Positions 38,355-47,318 of a stretch of DNA of 64,000 nt are shown here, in pieces. The position numbers and the translations under genes were made by a program. The notes below the pieces were generated by a model. That model searched no databases, was not told the DNA's origin, and saw only the letters and a program-made list of their open reading frames with translations. Source of the stretch: Ardenticatenales bacterium (GTDB lineage: Bacteria > Chloroflexota > Anaerolineae > Epilineales > Epilineaceae); contig JADYYS010000023.1 of assembly GCA_020853525.1 (NCBI GenBank), forward strand, positions 1 to 64,000. The letters are read 5' to 3'. Position 1 is the first letter of the stretch, and each line of letters begins with the position of its first letter.

Positions 38355-41300
38355 GGCGCGGCCGCCGGGGCCGGTTCCGCCGCGCCGCACGGTGCACCGG
38401 CGGGATCCAGGGGGCGCCGGTAGATCGTCACATGTTCGTTCTGGAACACCGCTTCGATCTCCCCCGCCTGCGACCAGCGCGCGAACTTGTCCAGGCCGGC
38501 AGCGTCGTAGCGCATCGTCTCGAGCTGGCCGACGATGATCAGCTCGACCCCGTACGTGCACAACAGGCGCCGCGCCTCCGCGGCGTCCGTCGAACCATAG
38601 ATCGTCTCGACGTCGCGCATCCGGTTGCCGACGGGATCGTTCGTGATCGCCGCCTTCTGCTGCCGCTGGTGCCAGTCCCAGCCGATGACCGTCGGCAGGC
38701 CGGTGTAGATGCTGATCCGCGAACCCCAGTGGTAGTTGATCGGCCACGTGCCCTCGAGGATCGTCGGCGTGCCGTCGACGTTGGCGAGCAACCACTGGAT
38801 CGCCTCGTGGTCGGCGCGGAGCTCGAGCAGGTGCGGCGCCTGCGGGCTGTGCTCGTCGTACTCGATGTAGGCGGCGTGCGCCATGTAGTCGATGCCGGAC
38901 AGCCCGGGACGATGGAGCGCGGCCATGTCCGCCTCGGGGATCGAACGGTCGGCCGGGAAGCGGTCCTCGATCTTCGCGCGGGCGGCGGTGATCGTATAGA
39001 CGAGCCCGCAGCACACGAGCACCGCCATCGTCCCCCGCCACAGCCAGCGCCACTCGATGTTCGGGCGTCGGACGAGCCACTCGAGGAACGCCGCCAGCGC
39101 GACGCCGGCGCCGATCGACCACAGGATCCAGACGTGGATGTAGAACTTGAAGACGGTGTTCATCCGGCCGATGTCGCCGCTCAACACGACGTACTCCACG
39201 AAGCCCGTCAGCAGTGCGCCGACGGCGACGTACCAGCCGAGCAGACGCGCGCCCTGGCGTGCCGTCCGCCGCAACACCATCGACAGGCCGAGGACGACGA
39301 GGCCGAGGACGAGGAGCGGCATGAGCAGCTCGGGCCGCGGCACTTCGGCCGGCAGATCGGCCTGGAACGTCCGGAGCGACCAGCGCCAGAGCAACAGCGC
39401 GCCGGCGGCGGCGGCCGCCGCCAGCACGATGGTGCGGCCGAGGAAGGCGCGCCCCTCGTCGCGGCGACGGAGAGATGCCGTGACCTCCGCCGCGCCGAAG
39501 CTGACCAGGGCGAACAGGAAGATCCCGTGGATCGTGAGGTACGCGCTCGTCGGCGTCCGGAAGCCGATCCAGGGCTTGAACTCCGAGTACGGGGTGATGT
39601 AGTTCAGGTGGTACGGCAGGAAGAAGAGCAGGCTCAGGCCGAGCAGCAGGCCGCCGGTGGCCGCCACGAGCCCCAGCCAGGCGGCGTCCAGCCGGCGCGT
39701 CCGGGCGAAGGCGCCGAGCGCGATCGCGCCGGCGGCGATCAGGCCGTACGTCGGGTAGTCCCACGTGTTCGTCGGCCAGAGCGCGCCGATCGCCAGCGCG
39801 CCGAGCGCCATGCGGACGGCGGACTCGGGCGCCGGCCACGGCAGGCGGAAGGACGGGGCGCGGCCGGGCAACGCCCAGCCGAGAGCCACGGCGCACGCCA
39901 GCACCGCGATCGGCATCGCCATCATGTGGGCGTGCAGGTCGGCGTAGAGGAACGTGAAGAACGGGAACTCCGTGATCGGCTGGACGTCGCCGCTGACGGA
40001 CGGGATCGCGCGCGATGCGTTCCAGTACCACCAGTCGAGCGGGATCGGGAGGTTCTGCAGCGGTTGGGAAACGACGTCCCACAGCCCGACGAATGCCCGC
40101 GCCATGCCGCCGACCGAACCCCAGTTGTCCAGGACCGACGACAGCCGTTCGACGGCCCCGCCCCGCGACTGCGGTCCGAATTCCGCCAGCCGCGCCGCCA
40201 TCCAGGGCGCCTGATAGAGGTTGCCCATCAGGACAGCCATGATCGCCGCGACGACGCCGGACCGCCTCGCGCGTCCCGTCCGCACGTCAAGGCGCCCAGC
40301 CCAGCCGACGACGATCCCGTACACCCCGGCCGCGGTCATCGCGGCCAGCGTCGGAATCGCCAGGTTGTAGGCCAGCCACGGCACGATGCGCGTCAGCTTG
40401 ATCAGCGTGCCGATGAACACGAAGCCGTAGTAGTAGTAGTTCAGCTTGCTGCCGCTGAACCACGGGTCGTACGGCGGGTAGTGGACGCTCCGCAGCACGG
40501 CGTTCAGGTAGGCAAAGTCCATCGGCTTCTCGCCGCCCTTGGACGTGTGCCACAGATCCGGGTTGCCGTAGCGGATGCCGAGGAAGACGGCGAAGACCGC
40601 CAGGAAGACGAGCTCGACGCCGAGGACGGCCTCGCGGTTGTCCTTGAACCACGCCAGCGGACGGAAGCCGGCCCAGCGGGCGACAAGTGCCGAAAGCAGC
40701 GCGACGGCGAGCGCCGACGCGACGAGCAGCAGCCAGGTGTTCGGGATGAAGTCCGTCGAGGCGGCCAGCCACGAGACGTAGCTCGTGAGCAGCAGTCCGG
40801 CGGTCCGCGCCACCGACCAGCCGCGGTCCGGCAGGCGCGGCAGCGCAACGGCCACGAGCGGGAACGCGGCGAGACCGAGGAGCGTCAGGACGGCGTACCA
40901 CAGCAGGACGGCCAGCGCCGGAAAGCGGTTGATGGGACTGTCGACATGGAACATGGCGCGCCACGTGCCGCCGTCTCGCTGCCGGGCGGCGCGCGGTTCG
41001 GACAGGAGGATCGCGTCGACCGTCTTGTTCTTGAGCCCCGCGGCCGCCGGCTCGCCCGGCGCATCGGCGATCGGCGCGACCCGATCGACCGGAATCCGGC
41101 CGAGGATCGCATCGAGGAACCGGGTGATCGGGTTCGGCGAGACCGGCGGGAAGGACCAGTGCCGCGCCGCGTTGAGGGGCGCCAGGTAGGCGCGCAGCGC
41201 TGCGCCGTCGAACGGCTCCGGCCGCTTGAAGACGTCGACGGCCGGGTGGTCGTAGACGTGGTAGGCCTCCTCGGCCCCCTGATCGTCCACCGCCAGCGGC

Positions 41301-43795
41301 CCGAGGTTCGGGAACGAGCGGATCGCGGCGATGTGCTGCCAGCCTTGCGTCTCGCCGAACAGCACGTCCTGGTAGAACGCGATCGTCGCCGGATAGCGCA
41401 TCGGCAGCTGGGCCACCGCGCCGTACACGCGATTCGACGACGACACCCAGTAGTCCAGCTGCCCGATCTGCTCGATCGTCTGGTTCAGCCAGTCCGGGTA
41501 GTCCTCACCGTACATCTCCAGCTGCGTGACGCCGAACAGGCCGTCCGCCCAGTCCGTCTTCGCATCGTCGTAGCCGCCGTAGCCGTACATGCCGTCCGGG
41601 ACGATGTCGTCCCAACCGGTCTCGTATGCCAGGCGCGCGGGCCGGACGGTCACCGGACCGCCGTCGACGGCGACCCAGACATAGATCTCCTGACCAAGGC
41701 GAAGGTCGATCGGCGCGTCGAGCGGCACGACGACGTCGGCCGGCTCGGCGCCGATGCCGACCGCGAGACGGCCCTGCGCCACCGCCCGCTCCGGCACGCC
41801 GCCCGCCCCGAGCGACGCGCCGCTCGAGAGCACGACGCGCACCGTCCGTTCCCCGCCGGCGCTGCCCCGGGCGTACGCGAGCCGCACCGCATCGACCGTG
41901 ACCGCCGGCAGCGACTCGACATCCTCGAGGCTGCCGCGCTTGGGCGTCCAGAGATCGGGCCTGGCGCCGTACTGATCGCCGGTGTGGCGCTGCTGCCACG
42001 ACTCGTCCGGCAGCAGCAGCCGCATCGGCCCGGCCCACGCCGCGTCGAGCGGCCACTCGATGCCGCCGACCGTCCGCAACGCGCCCGGCGCCTGCGCCGG
42101 CAGCCACGGGCCGGCATACAGACCCTGGGCATCGGCGCTGATCCGCACGCCGACGGCCGTCGGCAGGTTGTGGTAGACCCAGTGGCTGCCCGCGACGCGG
42201 CTGTGATGGCGCGTGTACAGCCGGGAGAACATGAACCCCCACGCCACGGTGCCGACCACGACGACGGCGAGCGCGGCGACGGCGGCACGAGCAGCGAGCG
42301 GGCCGGGGACCCGCCCACGGCGAACGGCGGCGGCGTCGGCGGCGTCGGCGGCGCCCGCAGCGTCGGGTGCACCGGCGTGGACATCGGCGTCCGTTGCACC
42401 GGCAGCGGCCGTCGCCCGGGCGCGGTCAAGCCACGCCACCAGGCCCCACCCGGCCAGCACGGCGAGCGCCGGGTAGATCGGCAGCCCGTAGCGCATCGTC
42501 TTGCCCCACTGGATGCCGGTGTAACCGAAGTAGATCGTCACCCAGAGCCACAGCAAGAGGTGCCGCCGCCGCCCGCGCCAGATCGCCACCCCGGCCGCCA
42601 GCCAGCCGAGCCAGGCGGCAAGTCCGAGCGCCGGCCCCATGCCCCACAAGACCATGTTCCGCCACGGGAAGACGTAGGCCATCCGACCCCACCATTGGTG
42701 GTTCGGCGGCCAGTCCATCCCGAATCCGGTCACCTGGCTCTTGATGCGCTCCATGTTGCCCAACCAGCGCGGGTCGGGCAGGACGTACTTCTCCAAGCCG
42801 TCGGGGATGATCGTGCGCAGCGCCGTCCAGGTGTCGGGCGCCAGACCCATGACCTCGGTCGTCACCTCGGTCAGCCGGGTCGAATTGCCGACGACGTTCG
42901 GCCAGCCGGGTCCGGCCCACATGTCGGGCTGGGCAAATCGAAGCGCGACGTAGCTGACGAGGCCCAGGACGGCCACCTTGCCCGCCGCGACGTACAGCCG
43001 ACGCCAGGAAGCGTCCCGATCGAGCCCGAGCAGCCGCGCGTGGCGCAGCTCGCCGGCGGCGATCGCCAGGATCGCCACGGGGATCAGCAGGAACACCGTG
43101 ATCTTGCTGCCCAGCGCCATGCCGAGCCCGACGCCGGCAAGGACGATCGGCCACCACGATTCACGGCGAATCGCGAGGGCGAGTCCGAACAGGGTCAGCG
43201 TGACGAACGTCGTGAGCGCGGCGTCCACCGTGAAGAAGTGCGCCTGCTGGATGTGGAATGCCGTGAAGGACGTGAACAGCGCGGCCAACAGCCCGACGCG
43301 GCGGTCGTACAGGACGGCGCCGAGCCCGAAGACGAGGAGCACGGTCAGCAGGTCGAGCAGCGCGCTCATGTAGCGGCCGACGATGTAGACGCTCGAAAAG
43401 TCGGTCATGCCGAGGCCGAGCGGCCCGTTCGCATCGGCCATCACCCGGGCGATCGTGATCGGCCACGTGCCGTACGAGAAGAACGCCTTGCCCATGTTCC
43501 GTGGGTTCAGCGTCGAAGTGTCCGTGTCGAGATAGTGGAGGAGGTCGTTCGGCATCGCCAGCGAGCTGGCGACGTCCGTCAGGAAGCGCTCGTCCGGGTG
43601 GAGATGCTGCCCGGCGTCCCAGTCGATGCCGACGGTCCGCAAGTGGAACCCGCACAGGATGATCCCGACGAGCGCGACGGCCGTCGTCGCGTCGTCCAGG
43701 CGGCGGATGCGCCGGGCGAGGGCGGCCAGCCTGCCGGGGCGCTGCGTGACGGCGGGCGCAGGCACCGGCGTCATCGGGTCGGGCGCATCGATCAT
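38351..43795 (-). CDS. GT39-like / DUF2298 fusion membrane protein, 1814 residues
   Basis: The N-terminal half (to about residue 960) is a GT39/PMT-like multi-pass protein with the first-loop motif HLHPDERFLTDVASSL and about eleven hydrophobic segments, then a large soluble region. The C-terminal half is a complete DUF2298 protein: GGEKPMDFAYLNAVLRSVHY, then WFSGSKLNYYYYGFVF (YYY), then FFTFLYADLHAHMMAMPIAV. The DUF2298 half is paralogous to the next gene. Both of its junctions are four-base ATGA overlaps. The GT39 part would move a sugar from a polyprenyl carrier; this is inference. Confidence 0.9.
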   Translation of the reverse strand: MIDAPDPMTPVPAPAVTQRPGRLAALARRIRRLDDATTAVALVGIILCGFHLRTVGIDWDAGQHLHPDERFLTDVASSLAMPNDLLHYLDTDTSTLNPRNMGKAFFSYGTWPITIARVMADANGPLGLGMTDFSSVYIVGRYMSALLDLLTVLLVFGLGAVLYDRRVGLLAALFTSFTAFHIQQAHFFTVDAALTTFVTLTLFGLALAIRRESWWPIVLAGVGLGMALGSKITVFLLIPVAILAIAAGELRHARLLGLDRDASWRRLYVAAGKVAVLGLVSYVALRFAQPDMWAGPGWPNVVGNSTRLTEVTTEVMGLAPDTWTALRTIIPDGLEKYVLPDPRWLGNMERIKSQVTGFGMDWPPNHQWWGRMAYVFPWRNMVLWGMGPALGLAAWLGWLAAGVAIWRGRRRHLLLWLWVTIYFGYTGIQWGKTMRYGLPIYPALAVLAGWGLVAWLDRARATAAAGATDADVHAGAPDAAGAADAADAAAVRRGRVPGPLAARAAVAALAVVVVGTVAWGFMFSRLYTRHHSRVAGSHWVYHNLPTAVGVRISADAQGLYAGPWLPAQAPGALRTVGGIEWPLDAAWAGPMRLLLPDESWQQRHTGDQYGARPDLWTPKRGSLEDVESLPAVTVDAVRLAYARGSAGGERTVRVVLSSGASLGAGGVPERAVAQGRLAVGIGAEPADVVVPLDAPIDLRLGQEIYVWVAVDGGPVTVRPARLAYETGWDDIVPDGMYGYGGYDDAKTDWADGLFGVTQLEMYGEDYPDWLNQTIEQIGQLDYWVSSSNRVYGAVAQLPMRYPATIAFYQDVLFGETQGWQHIAAIRSFPNLGPLAVDDQGAEEAYHVYDHPAVDVFKRPEPFDGAALRAYLAPLNAARHWSFPPVSPNPITRFLDAILGRIPVDRVAPIADAPGEPAAAGLKNKTVDAILLSEPRAARQRDGGTWRAMFHVDSPINRFPALAVLLWYAVLTLLGLAAFPLVAVALPRLPDRGWSVARTAGLLLTSYVSWLAASTDFIPNTWLLLVASALAVALLSALVARWAGFRPLAWFKDNREAVLGVELVFLAVFAVFLGIRYGNPDLWHTSKGGEKPMDFAYLNAVLRSVHYPPYDPWFSGSKLNYYYYGFVFIGTLIKLTRIVPWLAYNLAIPTLAAMTAAGVYGIVVGWAGRLDVRTGRARRSGVVAAIMAVLMGNLYQAPWMAARLAEFGPQSRGGAVERLSSVLDNWGSVGGMARAFVGLWDVVSQPLQNLPIPLDWWYWNASRAIPSVSGDVQPITEFPFFTFLYADLHAHMMAMPIAVLACAVALGWALPGRAPSFRLPWPAPESAVRMALGALAIGALWPTNTWDYPTYGLIAAGAIALGAFARTRRLDAAWLGLVAATGGLLLGLSLLFFLPYHLNYITPYSEFKPWIGFRTPTSAYLTIHGIFLFALVSFGAAEVTASLRRRDEGRAFLGRTIVLAAAAAAGALLLWRWSLRTFQADLPAEVPRPELLMPLLVLGLVVLGLSMVLRRTARQGARLLGWYVAVGALLTGFVEYVVLSGDIGRMNTVFKFYIHVWILWSIGAGVALAAFLEWLVRRPNIEWRWLWRGTMAVLVCCGLVYTITAARAKIEDRFPADRSIPEADMAALHRPGLSGIDYMAHAAYIEYDEHSPQAPHLLELRADHEAIQWLLANVDGTPTILEGTWPINYHWGSRISIYTGLPTVIGWDWHQRQQKAAITNDPVGNRMRDVETIYGSTDAAEARRLLCTYGVELIIVGQLETMRYDAAGLDKFARWSQAGEIEAVFQNEHVTIYRRPLDPAGAPCGAAEPAPAAAP

Positions 43796-46080
43796 GGGCT
43801 TGGCTCCGCGGGCACGACGTTTGGCTCCAACCCGCCGCGGGCGGGGTCCGCCGGCACGACGACGGTCCAGAACGGCTTGTCGGGCGATCGGGCCGCCCCG
43901 GGCGCGACGACGGCGCCCGGGAACAGTTCACGCAGATAGGCGATGTTCGCCTCGGCCCGCGGGCCGGCGACGAGATAGAGTTGGCGCTCGGGATCGGCCA
44001 CATGGTCGTCGGCCTGGTTGACCGCGTCCGAGCCGTCGGGGGCGACGCCCCACAGCAGCCCGTTCCAGTCCGGTTGGCCGAAGCTGAGGCCGATGACGCG
44101 GTAGTCCCAGCCGTTCGACCACCCCACGAGGAAGACGCGGTCCAGCGCCCCTCCGTCGGCGAGGAACGTCCGCACGACGGCGACCCCGTCCGAGGTGTTC
44201 TGCGACGATCGGTCGTAGTTCTCACGGTACTCGACGAAGTAGCGCTTGGCCGTGTTGCGGTCCATCCCGACGAAGAGCACGGCGACGAGCGCCCATGCCG
44301 CCGCTCGGCCCGCCCAGCCGAACGCATGGTCGGCCGAGGCCACCAGGACCGCCAGCGGAAGCGCGCACAGCACCGCCACGAACGGCAGGGCGCCGGCCGC
44401 ACGGGCCAGGTGCGGCACTTCGATCGGGTAGGCCAGCGCCAGGATGCTGGCCAGGAGCATCGGCGGCACGGCCGCCAGCACGAGACCGGCCCGCCAGTGC
44501 CGCCGCCGCACCGCCCAGACCAGGGCCGTGACGGCGCCCAGGACGAGGAGCGCGCCGCCGATGGTCTCGAGCCCGGGCCGGCCGGGCGGGCTGTGGATCC
44601 ACGCGCTGTCGGCGGTGAAGTTGGCCATGCCCATCGCCTGGCCCGTGTTCCGCCAGAACCGCGGGTCCATCAGCAGCGCGACGGTCCGCCCGACGACCGG
44701 CACGGGCGCGAGAAGGCCCGCCAGCGGGGGCAGAGCGGCCGCCTCGTCGCCCGCCATGCGGGTGAGCGTTCGCGCCCAGAACTCGGGCCGGTCGACGGCG
44801 TACCGGATGAGCGGCGCGGCGACGAGGAGCGAGACGAGCGCCGCCGCCGCCGCGTTCGCCAGCAGGGGTGCCGCCGCGCGCAGCCCGTCGGCGACAGCGC
44901 GCGGCCCGCGCCACAGCGCGTGGGCCACGTGCACCCCCACCGCCATGCCGACGACGATCGCCATCGGCCGAAAGCCGGTGTAGCCGTACATGCCGGCGCC
45001 GAGCGCGATGCCGAGCGCCAGCCAGGCGTTCCGGCGGCCCGTCGACAGCGCGAGGATCAGACAGGCCAGCGTCAGCGTGCTGAAGAACGGGGACCACGCG
45101 ATCCGCATCGCCGCGCGCGAGATCTGGATGTGCCACGGCGCCAGCGCCAGGACGGCCGCGGCGAGCCACCCGACGCGCGCCCCGGCGATCCGCTTGCCGG
45201 CGACGAACATGAGGGGCACGGTGGCGATCGACACGAGCTGCATGCCGAACTTCTGCGTCCAGAACCCGAACGGAAGACCGAGCTTGACGAGGAACGCGGT
45301 GAGGTAGAACTGGAGGGGCTCGCGTCCGGCGTTCTGGTCGAGGAAGACCGGGCGCGCACCGCCGATCACGTCCCAGATGTCGAGGAGCTTCTCGGTGTGA
45401 TCGCTCGACATGTCGAGCGGCAGGCGGTCCAGGTCCCACAGCCGAAGCACGGCCGCGACGGCCAGCACGACGCCGCCGGCGACGAGCTGGCGCACGGGCC
45501 AGCGCGCCGGCCGGTGCGCGGCGATCCAGGCGGCACGGCCGGTCGGCGGCGCACCGCGGGCCCGGCCCGTCTCGGCGCGCAGGGCCGCCACGACGCACGC
45601 CGTGCCGACGCCCCACAGGACGAGGCCGGGCCATGTCAGCACGTTGTTCGAACGCCACGGCCATCCCGGAACGTCCTCCTTGTAGCGAAGGATCGCGAGC
45701 CCGCCGCTGCCGGGCGCCACGAGCAACGGCATGACGACCGTCGTTGCGAGCACCGCGGCGATGCCGATGAGGAACAACCGGAGCCGGCGGCCGGACAGGG
45801 CGGGCGCGGCCTCGGGCGGCGCGTCGGGCGGCGCCTCGAGCGGCGCGTCGGGCGGCGCCTGGACGTCGCCCGCATCCGGCAGACGCCAAAGCGCGACCGC
45901 CCAGCACACCGCCGCCACGACGAACCACATCCCGCCGCGGCGGATCGCCGCGCCCGGGTCCGGGCTGCCCCATGCGGCGAACGGAACGCGGTCGATCACG
46001 GCTTGCGCGTACAGCGCCAGCATCAGTGCGCCGACCACGAGGCCGAACGTCGTCGCCGCCCGGGCGTCGCGCGCGTTCAC
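43792..46080 (-). CDS. GT39/ArnT-like membrane glycosyltransferase
   Basis: The 762-residue protein has about fourteen hydrophobic segments and the PMT_2-like first-loop block DMSSDHTEKLLDIWDV with QNAGREPLQFYLTAFLVKLG. A soluble C-terminal domain of about 120 residues follows. GTG 46080 overlaps the methyltransferase stop (GTGA) and its stop overlaps the next start (ATGA). It would transfer a sugar from a lipid carrier at the outer membrane face; the acceptor is unknown. Confidence 0.85.
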   Translation of the reverse strand: MNARDARAATTFGLVVGALMLALYAQAVIDRVPFAAWGSPDPGAAIRRGGMWFVVAAVCWAVALWRLPDAGDVQAPPDAPLEAPPDAPPEAAPALSGRRLRLFLIGIAAVLATTVVMPLLVAPGSGGLAILRYKEDVPGWPWRSNNVLTWPGLVLWGVGTACVVAALRAETGRARGAPPTGRAAWIAAHRPARWPVRQLVAGGVVLAVAAVLRLWDLDRLPLDMSSDHTEKLLDIWDVIGGARPVFLDQNAGREPLQFYLTAFLVKLGLPFGFWTQKFGMQLVSIATVPLMFVAGKRIAGARVGWLAAAVLALAPWHIQISRAAMRIAWSPFFSTLTLACLILALSTGRRNAWLALGIALGAGMYGYTGFRPMAIVVGMAVGVHVAHALWRGPRAVADGLRAAAPLLANAAAAALVSLLVAAPLIRYAVDRPEFWARTLTRMAGDEAAALPPLAGLLAPVPVVGRTVALLMDPRFWRNTGQAMGMANFTADSAWIHSPPGRPGLETIGGALLVLGAVTALVWAVRRRHWRAGLVLAAVPPMLLASILALAYPIEVPHLARAAGALPFVAVLCALPLAVLVASADHAFGWAGRAAAWALVAVLFVGMDRNTAKRYFVEYRENYDRSSQNTSDGVAVVRTFLADGGALDRVFLVGWSNGWDYRVIGLSFGQPDWNGLLWGVAPDGSDAVNQADDHVADPERQLYLVAGPRAEANIAYLRELFPGAVVAPGAARSPDKPFWTVVVPADPARGGLEPNVVPAEPSP

Positions 46081-47006
46081 CGTTGCGCCGCCCCGTCCGG
46101 CTTGCGGGCGCACAGGCCGATGATGAGGAACGGCTCGTCGGCTCGGGGCGGCAGGACATCGTTCAGGCGGTCGACCGCGTTGAAGGCGGCCAGTCCCCAG
46201 CGGATCGGGTTCCGCCATCCGCCCGCATCGGACGAGGTGTCGAAGCGGTCGGCGGCGGCGGCCATCGACGCAGGCAGGCGGCCGGCGACGAGGAGCTCCT
46301 TGCCGAGGCCGTACACCAGGTTGTGGATGAACGGGAACGCGAAACGAGTGAAGAACCGCACCTCTTCCACGATCAGTCCGGCCTCGGCCACCTTGGCCGC
46401 CAGATCCTCGGGCGTGTAAAGCCGCTCGTGGTTCGCCCAGATCCCGGACAGGACGCCGCGGCGGATGGGACGGCCGATCGTCGCCTCGAGTACCTTGTTG
46501 ATGGGATCCCATGCAAACGGGTAATCGGCATTGGGCGTGGTGATCGCCAGCCGGCCGCCCGGAGCCAGGACGCGCGCCAACTCGGCGAGCGCGGCGCGGT
46601 CGTCCGGGATGTGCTCGATGACCTCGGAGAACAGGATCCGCGTGAACGCGCCGTCGGCGAACGGCAGGGTGTACACGTTGCCGTTCACGACCCGCGCGCC
46701 CGGCACCTGTGCACGCGCCGTGTGCAGCAGCGGTCGATCGAGTTCGACGCCGACGACATCGGCCATCGGGTAGAGGTCGCGCGTGAACTTCAGGTAGAAG
46801 CCGCGCCCGCAGCCCATGTCCAACACGCGGTCGTCCGGCCCGATCCGCAGGAAGTCGTACACCGCTTCCGCCCGCCGTTTGAACGACATGTCGGCCTCGT
46901 TGGCCAGCATCCGCCGCAGCCGCGGCGCGTCGAACCCCCACCCCGTGGCGTTGGTGCGCAGCCGGGCTGAAGGCTCGGTTGGGGCGGTCGTGGGGTCCTC
47001 GACCAA
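46077..47006 (-). CDS. SAM-dependent methyltransferase, first gene of the envelope operon
   Basis: The 309-residue protein has motif I VLDMGCGRGFYLKFTRDL (near residue 60), VVGVELDRPLLHTARAQV, LFSEVIEHIPDDRAAL and GGRLAITTPN. It is of the UbiE/COQ5-like or sugar-methyltransferase type. The start TTG 47006 is supported by AGGAG six bases upstream; no better start was seen. Being first in the five-gene operon suggests it methylates a glycan or lipid intermediate there, which is inference. Confidence 0.85.
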   Translation of the reverse strand: MVEDPTTAPTEPSARLRTNATGWGFDAPRLRRMLANEADMSFKRRAEAVYDFLRIGPDDRVLDMGCGRGFYLKFTRDLYPMADVVGVELDRPLLHTARAQVPGARVVNGNVYTLPFADGAFTRILFSEVIEHIPDDRAALAELARVLAPGGRLAITTPNADYPFAWDPINKVLEATIGRPIRRGVLSGIWANHERLYTPEDLAAKVAEAGLIVEEVRFFTRFAFPFIHNLVYGLGKELLVAGRLPASMAAAADRFDTSSDAGGWRNPIRWGLAAFNAVDRLNDVLPPRADEPFLIIGLCARKPDGAAQR

Positions 47007-47318
47007 GGCGCGCGCTCCTACGAGGCCTGAGAATCCCGGCCGGCAGGGAATCGCGGGGCGATGACGTCGAGCCGCCGGTGCCCAGTTCCCTGCCGCGAGG
47101 TCTTCGTCGGCGCTCTGCAGGCCGCATCACGCGGCCGATGTTGGGGTGGCGTCGGGTCGCCTGGCGCAAAGCCGCGCGAGTGTAGCAGACCACCCCCGCG
47201 ACCGCAACGCCGCGGCACCGCACGGCACCCGTATGGACGACGCCGGGTTACGGGCAGCCATCGACGGCGCCGGGGCGCAAGAAGGGACGCATCGCGCACC
47301 GGGCAGGCAAACACCGGG
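47007..47318. promoter_or_regulatory. Leader and promoter of the five-gene envelope operon
   Basis: On the minus strand TTGCGG (47207-47202), a 17-base spacer and TGC-TACACT (-10 at 47184-47179) form a promoter with an extended -10, about 165 bases before the methyltransferase start. Within the leader CGGCAGGGAA (47041-47050) pairs perfectly with TTCCCTGCCG (47086-47095). No gene is seen in this stretch. Confidence 0.5.

Noticed and set aside
38324-43939. Even longer open frame opposite the GT39/DUF2298 fusion
   Set aside because: Same reason: an antisense shadow with biased composition and no recognisable family.
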